From Leadbetterella sp964423865 (GTDB lineage: Bacteria; Bacteroidota; Bacteroidia; Cytophagales; Spirosomataceae): DNA of 20,246 bases. The DNA lies in NCBI GenBank assembly GCA_964423865.1, contig CAYRGN010000057.1, positions 1-20,246 on the forward strand, written 5' to 3'. Below are positions 14,578-20,246 of the stretch, piece after piece; position 1 is the stretch's first letter; the number at the start of each line of letters is the position of its first letter. Made by a program: the position numbers and the translations under genes. Below the pieces are notes generated by a model. It saw only the letters and a list, made by a program, of their open reading frames with translations, was not told the origin of the DNA and did no database searches.

Positions 14578-15960
14578 TCAACCTTTTTTAACCAATTTGT
14601 ATTCAATGACCGGTTTCCCTCTTTCTCCGCCGTCAGTGCCGATACCCGCGCTTACAAACTTCAGCTTGTATACGTTGCCTTCCGGATCTTTGATCACGTA
14701 GAACTTGCCTTGGGTGATTCCTACCACAGCGCCCGAAGTGGCTCTCCATTTGCTGCCGATGGCGTCACGGGTTTTGGCGAAGGTGGTGGAGGTGATATGG
14801 CTTTCGGCATAATTGTCATAGCTTACGGTAGACGTTTCTACTATGGCCGCTTCAGCTCCGCCTATGTAGTTGAGCAGGATGAAATCCTGGAACCAGTAAG
14901 GTGTATTCAGGCCGGAGTCATAGGTACTGTAACCGTACTGTATGTCCCAGTCGTTGGCTTTGGGTTCCACGTTACTCACCAGGCCGGTAGAGAAGGAAAG
15001 GAAGCTGAGGTTAAAGTCCGTGTCTTTGCTGATCTCCACGGTTTTGACATCGGTTTCACCAATGCGGGCGTATTGTACCTTGTATCCTGAGCCGTTACGG
15101 TCTACTTTTACTTTGTACCATTGGCTTTTGGGTGTATTGCTTCCTTCAAAGGCCACCAGGTATACTTTGTTTTCAGAAGAAGTAGCGGAAACTTCCGCGA
15201 AAACGGTTTTGCTCAGGTCGCCGTCCCAGCTGTCTACCAGGGGCAGGGTGGCAGGGTCGGTGATACGTGCGCCGGAGATGTAAATATCTGCCGTGGTGGC
15301 GGTATCGGCCAGAGACACCTGGGTGATATCCGATTTGGTGGTTACTGCCGCCGTGGTTTGCAGGGAGTGGTTCAGCACCACACGGAACTGGGAAGTATTG
15401 GTAAAGGCCAGGTTCCATGATGCGCGGGCGTTCAGGTGGGTGCTGTTTCCGCTCAGGTCTGCATATACGTTATTGGTATAGTTAGACGCATCGGTTTTTC
15501 CTTCCAGGGTGAGCTGGCTTCCGTTTGAAATAATACGGGAAAACGTAAGTTTCAGGTCTTTGGTCAACCCGATCAGCGTGGGGGAAGTTACCTGGCTGAT
15601 GGTAAAGTTCACGGTTTCGGTTCCGGAAAGAAGGGCGCCTGCCACGGGAATCACTTTAATGCTTGCCGATGACTCTCCCTGAGGAATGGTCAGGGCGATG
15701 GTGTTGTTGCTGGCCGCCGGTTCGGTAGTGAAGTGGGTGCCGTATTCTACTCCAGAAGGCGTAAGCGATACGGTCACAGGAATAGCGGCATCGGCCGCCC
15801 GGGTAAGCGCGAGGTCAATGGTGACGTCTGTCCCGGTGAGTCCGGCTTCTGACGTTTTAAAGGCTACATAGTTATCCGGAAGGTCAATGGTATCGTCTTC
15901 ACAGGAAGAGATAAATACAGTCAGTAACGAGAACAGAACTAATTTTATCGAGTTTTTCAT
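14578..15960 (-). CDS. HmuY-family heme-binding lipoprotein with an extra N-terminal beta domain
   Basis: A 460-aa lipoprotein: signal to residue 19, lipobox ISSC (Cys 20). Residues about 30-142 form a beta-rich domain (VTIDLALTRAADAAIPVTVSL, EYGTHFTTEP, IPQGESSASIKVIPV, GTETVNFTIS) in the style of Calx-beta/DUF4843 modules. Residues about 165-460 carry the HmuY pattern: an opening WNLAF/VVLNHS region (182-199), NDWDIQYGYSTYDS (336-349), FILLNYIGGAEA (360-371), YDNYAESHIT, IGSKWRATSG, then the C-terminal FYVIKDPEGNVYKLKFVSAG and GERGKPVIEYKLVKKG. HmuY proteins hold heme at the surface and hand it to a TonB-dependent receptor; the receptor gene ends 17 nt upstream, so the two are co-transcribed. 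The heme ligands cannot be assigned by eye. It is about twice the length of P. gingivalis HmuY because of the N-terminal domain. Confidence 0.87.
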   Translation of the reverse strand: MKNSIKLVLFSLLTVFISSCEDDTIDLPDNYVAFKTSEAGLTGTDVTIDLALTRAADAAIPVTVSLTPSGVEYGTHFTTEPAASNNTIALTIPQGESSASIKVIPVAGALLSGTETVNFTISQVTSPTLIGLTKDLKLTFSRIISNGSQLTLEGKTDASNYTNNVYADLSGNSTHLNARASWNLAFTNTSQFRVVLNHSLQTTAAVTTKSDITQVSLADTATTADIYISGARITDPATLPLVDSWDGDLSKTVFAEVSATSSENKVYLVAFEGSNTPKSQWYKVKVDRNGSGYKVQYARIGETDVKTVEISKDTDFNLSFLSFSTGLVSNVEPKANDWDIQYGYSTYDSGLNTPYWFQDFILLNYIGGAEAAIVETSTVSYDNYAESHITSTTFAKTRDAIGSKWRATSGAVVGITQGKFYVIKDPEGNVYKLKFVSAGIGTDGGERGKPVIEYKLVKKG

Positions 15961-15977
15961 ATATAATTAATTATTAA

Positions 15978-18245
15978 TTACTTGGTAATCTGGGCAGATA
16001 TGCCCAGGAAATAGGATCGGCCGTACGACATGGGAATTGCTCCGCCGGTGGAGTGGGCTCCTCCGCTGTCTGTGTCTGTGTTGGACAGACGGGTTACACC
16101 AAACAGGTTTTTAATGCCGGCATTGAGTGTAAAGTATTGAAAGAAAACTTTGTTGAAAGTGAGGTCGGCCAGGGTAAAGCCTTCCATTTCCGTAGGCTTG
16201 GCAATGACTCCTGTAGCGGTAGTCTGTGCGATATACCGGGGCATTTTCCCGGAGTGTTTCAGGAAGAGACTGATTCCTGCAGCAATTTTAGGGAAATTAT
16301 AGCGCAGGTTGGTATTGACTTCCGAAGTCCATAGGAATTCGGCCAGGTCTTCGCTTTCGGAGTAACTGTTGTACCGGCCTATCCGGGAAAAACCGAGGGT
16401 GGCATACAGGTTTTTCCAGTACAGTACATTGTTTAGCGTAATACCTGTGGTTTTATGCTTGTCGATATTGAGGTAGGTATTGATGCTGTTGTCTGCGGGA
16501 TCAATACCAATGGAGATCAGGTTATCAAATACATTGTAAAAGGTACCTAAGGTGGTGTTCAGGCGCAGATCCTGTTGGTCAATGGCCTGGTACGAGAGGT
16601 ACGCATTATAGCTGTCTGAGGTTTCGGCTTTGAGGTTTTCGTTCCCCCTGATCGAATGGCTGGCATCAAAGAACGTAAAGTAAAGTTCACGCAGGGCGGG
16701 GGAGCGGAAGCCCCGGGCGTAAGCAGCGCGGAGGTCCAGCCCTTTGCCCAGAGTGAATTTTGTATTGATGGAGGGAATCACCGGGGGCGCGTCATATACC
16801 GAGTTATGGATAAAGCGCAGGCCGGGTCTCAGGTTAATTCTGGAGCCTATTTTGATCTCCGAAGAAGTAAAATAGGCGTAATCGTTTATTTCAGGGCTTC
16901 CGTCAATACGTTCTCCGCTGGCGCTGTTGAGGTTTACCTCTACTCCGTGTTGCAGAGAAATGGTGGGGTTAAAGCGGTGCTGCCCGGTGAGACGGAAAAA
17001 CCCGCTGGTGAATACGGATTCGTCCTGGTTGCCGCTGAGTGATAAGGTCCGGCGGTCGGTGACCAGGTCAATTTCTGTGGTTTGTGTGCTTCGGCTGTAG
17101 TCGGTGTAGGCGGCGGCAAGCGAAAGGCTGTGGCGCGGGTTCATCCGGTATTCCGATTGCAGCTGGTGAAACCACCGTTTGGTGATATAAAACTGGTCGG
17201 TGGCAGATTCGTGGCTGGTGTTGGTATTGGTGTAGGTGTTGCCAAGGCTTTTGAGGGTTTCTTTGGTGCCGTTAAAGCGGTACCAAAGAGAATAAGCATC
17301 GGTACGGTAACCTATCTGCGCATAGGGCAGGTATTGTTCTTTGGGCATCCACTCCATTTTCCGGCCGGTGGCGCTGCCCTGCCATCCTCCGAAAAAGTTC
17401 CGGGTGAGGCCTGCCGCAGCATCAAAGCGCTGGTTTTGCCAGGCGAGTCCGAGGGCCTGGTGATGGGTACCTTCTCCGGAGAAGGGGGAGTATTCGTTTC
17501 CGGCGGTTTCTTCCTGAACGCGGGCGGTGAGGGTGATAGGAGTGGTGGAGGGGTTCTTCCGGGTAATGATATTAATTACACCGGCGAGGGCGTCTGATCC
17601 GTAACTAACCGACATAGGGCCCTCTACGATCTCAATCTTTTCTACATTATTGATATCGATTTGTCCCAGGCTTTCGCGGGTGGAACCCCGGTCAATCACC
17701 GGAACGCCGTCAAGCAGGATCTTCACATTTTGCCCGGACATCCCCATGAGTTCCACATCGGCGGTGCCCAGGGTAAGGTCGTTGGAAAAACGCATGCCCA
17801 GTTCCGTACTGAGTATGCTTTGAAGGCTGGTGGCGCCGCGGAGGCGGATTTGCTCCTGGTTAATGATGCGTACGTTGTATACGGAGTTACGCACCGACTG
17901 TGGGCTGATCTGGCCGGTAACTACCAGTTCGTTCAGGGTGCGGGGGTCAGGTTCCAGGCGGATACTTCCGAAATCGTAATTCTGGCGTACACCCACTTCA
18001 ATGCTTTTGGGCAGGTAGCCTATCATTTGGAAACGAATGGTTTGGTTTCCAGGCAAGGCGCGTAGGCTGAATTTCCCGCTGGCGTCTGTTACGGTAGACA
18101 GCCCCTGTTCTTGTAACTGTACGGTTACGCCGGATAACGCCTCCTTCCCTTCAGTAACCTGTCCGGTAAGTACAATAAACTCCTGCTGAGCGGAGGCAGA
18201 GAGTAAGGTAAAGAAGATCAGCAAAGAAGAAATGAGCGTTCGCAT
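15978..18245 (-). CDS. TonB-dependent outer-membrane receptor, heme type (HmuR-like)
   Basis: A 755-aa outer-membrane transporter. The signal peptide MRTLISSLLIFFTLLSASAQ is followed by a CarboxypepD_reg-like domain (about 26-98; GQVTEG, TDASGKFSLRALPG), a TonB box-like LNELVVTG (104-111), the plug (about 115-230; GQNVKILLDGVPV, VEGPMSVSYGSDALAGVINIIT) and a 22-strand barrel ending in GRSYFLGISAQITK. The barrel shows the heme-receptor pattern FRSP (513-516), a His at 530 and NENL (535-538), equivalent to the FRAP-His-NPNL motif. With a HmuY-family lipoprotein next in the operon, heme uptake is the best call. The frame extends to a GTG at 18257, but the ATG at 18245 puts the signal peptide at the N-terminus and is preferred. 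A promoter lies at 18294-18324. Confidence 0.92.
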   Translation of the reverse strand: MRTLISSLLIFFTLLSASAQQEFIVLTGQVTEGKEALSGVTVQLQEQGLSTVTDASGKFSLRALPGNQTIRFQMIGYLPKSIEVGVRQNYDFGSIRLEPDPRTLNELVVTGQISPQSVRNSVYNVRIINQEQIRLRGATSLQSILSTELGMRFSNDLTLGTADVELMGMSGQNVKILLDGVPVIDRGSTRESLGQIDINNVEKIEIVEGPMSVSYGSDALAGVINIITRKNPSTTPITLTARVQEETAGNEYSPFSGEGTHHQALGLAWQNQRFDAAAGLTRNFFGGWQGSATGRKMEWMPKEQYLPYAQIGYRTDAYSLWYRFNGTKETLKSLGNTYTNTNTSHESATDQFYITKRWFHQLQSEYRMNPRHSLSLAAAYTDYSRSTQTTEIDLVTDRRTLSLSGNQDESVFTSGFFRLTGQHRFNPTISLQHGVEVNLNSASGERIDGSPEINDYAYFTSSEIKIGSRINLRPGLRFIHNSVYDAPPVIPSINTKFTLGKGLDLRAAYARGFRSPALRELYFTFFDASHSIRGNENLKAETSDSYNAYLSYQAIDQQDLRLNTTLGTFYNVFDNLISIGIDPADNSINTYLNIDKHKTTGITLNNVLYWKNLYATLGFSRIGRYNSYSESEDLAEFLWTSEVNTNLRYNFPKIAAGISLFLKHSGKMPRYIAQTTATGVIAKPTEMEGFTLADLTFNKVFFQYFTLNAGIKNLFGVTRLSNTDTDSGGAHSTGGAIPMSYGRSYFLGISAQITK

Positions 18246-18293
18246 CCTGTAGGCCACAACTATTTTTATTTAAAACAATTCTAAATTGAGGCC

Positions 18294-18324
18294 CAAAGGT
18301 AGGAGACGCGATGCTTTTTGCAAA
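18294..18324 (-). promoter_or_regulatory. Promoter of the heme receptor/HmuY operon
   Basis: Minus strand: TTTTG (18321-18325, TTTG core 18321-18324), 19 bp, TACCTTTG (18294-18301). Both parts and the spacing match the Bacteroidota consensus. Transcription would start near 18287, giving a leader of about 42 nt to the ATG at 18245. Confidence 0.68.
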
Positions 18325-18343
18325 ATTTATTTATAATAAGTTT
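18323..18343. promoter_or_regulatory. Candidate operator: 21-bp imperfect palindrome at the heme promoter
   Basis: AAATTTATT, TAT spacer, AATAAGTTT: a 9-3-9 inverted repeat with one mismatch, touching the upstream promoter element. Its size and place fit a Fur-type operator, but the sequence is so AT-rich that chance is a real alternative. Confidence 0.3.
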
Positions 18344-18392
18344 AATTAAAGACAAGAAATGTAGAAATAGTGATTTTCAGGATAAAAATAAT

Positions 18393-19742
18393 TCAATTTT
18401 CATTAAAGGAGTCGCTGATGGCTTTCCGGATGGCCTGGTGAGGGCGCAGGCCGTTACTTTTATACACCCTGGGCGTTTTGTCGCTTTCCCGTGTATACTT
18501 CAGGTGGTCTACCAGGCCGGCTTTGTAGTTTTTCAGTTCTTCGGGTGAGAGTCCGTCTTTGTGGGTTTGGCCGCTGTCGTAACCGCTGTTATAAAGACTA
18601 ACGCGGGAAGATTCCATAGCCAGCTTTATTTTTTCTGAAAGCAGCAGGGCGTTTTCTTCAAGCTGGCGGAGTTCTTGTTTCAGCTCCCCGGTATCCGGCA
18701 GGATTTCCATTTTGCGGTCGTGCAGCGTTTTGAGGGAGGCGCTTTCGTACATGGGCCGGCTGGCTTCAGCCAGGCGGGTTCGAAGCTTTCGGAGGCGTCG
18801 GCTGGCCCGGTTGATGGCGGGGTTATGCCAGAACCAGCGTTTCCAGTAGCTGCTGAGGATGGGGAAGGCGATGCCGAAACAGATAGCGCCTGCTATGGCA
18901 AAGAGTACCCCGCTGAGTATAAAGGAGAGCAAAGCGCGGTTACTGGTGACCAGTTCTTTGTTCAGGGCTTCTACCTCTTTCATTTTGGACTCAATTTTTT
19001 GGGTGAGTATCGGGTCAGACACCACCTCAGTGCCCTGGATGAGAGGAGTGGCGGCCAGCTGGAGCGACTTGATCTCGGTGTTAATGGCGGCTTTCAGCTT
19101 ATCTGCCTTGTAGGCTTCGTACCGGAACCAGCCCAGTACCGCGAGAGTGCTTATGGAGATCACCACCAGGCCGGTCTGGAAATAGCCGTGGATTTTCCTT
19201 GTCTTTTCCGTGGGGTTCTTTAGGTACGGTTCTTCTATGAGACGCTCATAGGCGGGTTTCAGCAGGAGGGTGACCCCGGCCAGGCCGCAGGCGAACGCCC
19301 AGGCTTCCATGTTGTTCCGGATATTAAGGGCATACGCCACGATCTCATGGCTGATGATGAGGTCGCCAAAGAGGAATACCACCCCTGCTGCGAAATATAC
19401 AATGCCCGCGAGTAAAGGATAGTAGAGGGGATTTTGGGTTTTTTCCAGGCGGGTGTCTTCTATTTTTTGCTCCAGTCCGGTGATTTCTTTTTCGATTGCT
19501 CGCACTTCATGCTGCTGGCTTTCGTAACGATGCTGCACTTCCTGGCTGGCTTCCAGGATTTCGACCTTCCGACGGGTGCTGTCGTCAATGGCTTGTCGTA
19601 CCCCCAGAATATGTTCGTCTAGCTGCCGCTTATTTTCGGTAAGCCAGTTCAGGGAGACATCGCTCGAAACAAAATCTTCGTAATTGGATTTGTCCAGGTT
19701 TTCCAGCCCGTTTTCCAGTCCTTTTTTAAAATCCTCGTTCAT
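18393..19742 (-). CDS. Unrecognised four-helix membrane protein with coiled coils
   Basis: A 449-aa protein that I cannot assign to a family. Residues about 32-103 are a hydrophilic, Glu/Lys/Arg-rich helical stretch likely to form a coiled coil. Membrane helices follow at about 107-130, 147-162, 187-206 and 270-298. A charged helical segment (about 208-266) lies between helices 3 and 4, and a basic region (RRLRKLRTRL, 315-324) and a second coiled coil (about 352-378) follow helix 4. The C-terminus (380-449) is polar, with SLYNSGYDSGQTHKDG. No signal peptide, catalytic motif or nucleotide-binding loop is seen. It starts at an ATG at 19740-19742. The gene upstream also encodes a membrane helix plus coiled coil, so the two may act together; a scaffold or membrane-shaping role is only a guess. 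No clear terminator follows. Confidence 0.75.
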   Translation of the reverse strand: MNEDFKKGLENGLENLDKSNYEDFVSSDVSLNWLTENKRQLDEHILGVRQAIDDSTRRKVEILEASQEVQHRYESQQHEVRAIEKEITGLEQKIEDTRLEKTQNPLYYPLLAGIVYFAAGVVFLFGDLIISHEIVAYALNIRNNMEAWAFACGLAGVTLLLKPAYERLIEEPYLKNPTEKTRKIHGYFQTGLVVISISTLAVLGWFRYEAYKADKLKAAINTEIKSLQLAATPLIQGTEVVSDPILTQKIESKMKEVEALNKELVTSNRALLSFILSGVLFAIAGAICFGIAFPILSSYWKRWFWHNPAINRASRRLRKLRTRLAEASRPMYESASLKTLHDRKMEILPDTGELKQELRQLEENALLLSEKIKLAMESSRVSLYNSGYDSGQTHKDGLSPEELKNYKAGLVDHLKYTRESDKTPRVYKSNGLRPHQAIRKAISDSFNEN

Positions 19743-19760
19743 TTTATTCAGTTGGTTTTG

Positions 19761-19816
19761 AGCTATGAGCTATGAGCTATGAGCTATGAGTAGTGAGTAA
19801 TGAGTAGTGAGTGGTG
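19761..19816. repeat. 7-bp-period tandem repeat, copy C (eight heptamers)
   Basis: Plus strand: four perfect copies of AGCTATG (19761-19788), then AGTAGTG, AGTAATG, AGTAGTG and AGTGGTG. The array starts 18 nt upstream of the start codon at 19742 and fills most of the gap between the two membrane protein genes. Its far end runs into a 6-bp inverted repeat, GTGAGC (19814-19819) and GCTCAC (19831-19836), which lies just after the stop codon of the upstream gene and could form a hairpin in its transcript. Confidence 0.9.
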
Positions 19817-19838
19817 AGCTTTTGTTTATAGCTCACGG

Positions 19839-20246
19839 CTACCTTATTATTTTAGAAATCTGTGCTCCGCTGAGCCGGTCTTTATAGTCTTTCGCAAGGT
19901 TATATTCGCTGATAAACAGGTTAACCGCAGCTTCTTTATCGGCAGTCAGGCGGTTGATCTGCGCTTCGGTTTCGTTGAGAGCGCTTACGATCTTCCATTT
20001 CTCCATCCTTATTTTCTCCATTTCTTTCTCCAGGGAGTCCATGGTCTGTAGCCAGTCGGTTCCCGCGGCATTTTTTTCCTGTTTAAGCTCCCGGTTCATT
20101 TGAAACAGGCGGGTCTCACGTTTCAGTTGGGCGATGGAGCCCAGCAAGAGCTTTCCCGCGATAAGAAACGCGAAAAAAGTAAAAATCAAAAATCCGGCTG
20201 ATTTATACCAGGCCATTTCCGACACTACCTGCACCCAAACGAAGAG
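19839..20246 (-). CDS. Unrecognised membrane-anchored coiled-coil protein, possibly cut by the window edge
   Basis: The frame ends at a stop at 19839 and stays open to the window edge. Inner starts are GTG at 20232-20234 (131 aa) and ATG at 20214-20216 (125 aa, MAWYKSAGF). One membrane helix (AGFLIFTFFAFLIAGKLLLG) is followed by a long Glu/Lys/Arg/Leu-rich helix, likely a coiled coil of about 70 residues (IAQLKRETRLFQMNRELKQE through LNETEAQINRLTADKEA), and a basic end (YKDRLSGAQISKIIR). No family is recognised. The design, with a single anchor and a cytoplasmic or periplasmic coiled coil, resembles the next gene and suggests a shared complex. Which start is used depends on sequence outside the window. 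Confidence 0.65.
   Translation of the reverse strand, partial: LFVWVQVVSEMAWYKSAGFLIFTFFAFLIAGKLLLGSIAQLKRETRLFQMNRELKQEKNAAGTDWLQTMDSLEKEMEKIRMEKWKIVSALNETEAQINRLTADKEAAVNLFISEYNLAKDYKDRLSGAQISKIIR

Noticed and set aside
18246..18257. GTG start adding four residues (M-A-Y-R) to the TonB-dependent receptor
   Set aside because: The ATG at 18245 gives a standard signal peptide beginning MRTLISS; the extension adds nothing and uses a rarer start.
18393..20246. Interpreting the membrane/coiled-coil pair as a phage defence or secretion system
   Set aside because: There is no effector, nuclease, NTPase or toxin domain and no mobile-element context, so there is no evidence for such a role.

Overview
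The window is a chromosomal stretch from a member of the Bacteroidota, most likely a free-living or environmental lineage in the Cytophagia/Chitinophagia range; the order cannot be fixed from the sequence alone. The signs are a HmuY-type lipoprotein paired with a TonB-dependent receptor that carries a CarboxypepD_reg-like N-terminal domain, short lipoprotein signals, no recognisable Shine-Dalgarno sequences, and promoters of the Bacteroidota form (TTTG, about 19-21 bp, TAnnTTTG). Every convincing gene lies on the minus strand, so transcription runs from high to low coordinates. No tRNA, rRNA, CRISPR array, transposase or phage gene was seen, and no gap between genes exceeds 300 bases.

Read in the direction of transcription, the layout is as follows. 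(a) 20246-18393: two unrecognised membrane/coiled-coil proteins, separated by a 7-bp-period tandem repeat. (b) 18245-14578: an operon for a heme-type TonB-dependent receptor and a HmuY-family lipoprotein, with a strong promoter and a strong terminator. (c) 14438-13596: a Fur-family regulator, then a small thioredoxin-fold [2Fe-2S] protein. (d) 13399-12122: glutamate dehydrogenase as a single-gene unit with a clear promoter and terminator. (e) 12054-9015: an SDR oxidoreductase, a SixA-like phosphatase, a tiny one-pass membrane protein and a lipoprotein with the fold of GH37 trehalase but lost catalytic motifs. (f) 8842-7778: a KAS III-like condensing enzyme. (g) 7687-6497: a membrane histidine kinase without a partner regulator. 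(h) 6324-5512: a DnaQ-type 3'-5' exonuclease. (i) 5475-342: nuoK, nuoL, nuoM and nuoN, the membrane-arm half of respiratory complex I, ending in a hairpin terminator. (j) 151-1: the start of an Ala/Glu-rich lipoprotein with its own promoter.

Blocks (b) and (c) form an iron/heme neighbourhood: outer-membrane heme uptake, a surface heme-binding lipoprotein, and a likely iron-responsive repressor. Block (i) is part of a proton pump whose remaining subunits (nuoA-J) must be encoded elsewhere, because an exonuclease and a kinase occupy the upstream positions.

The points that stand out most are the catalytically degenerate trehalase-like lipoprotein at 9015-10466; a dispersed family of 7-bp-period repeats (consensus near AGCTATC/G) found three times, each starting 13 or 18 nt upstream of a start codon; and the uncharacterised membrane/coiled-coil gene pair at the right edge. 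I did not find a clear defence, toxin or mobile system.
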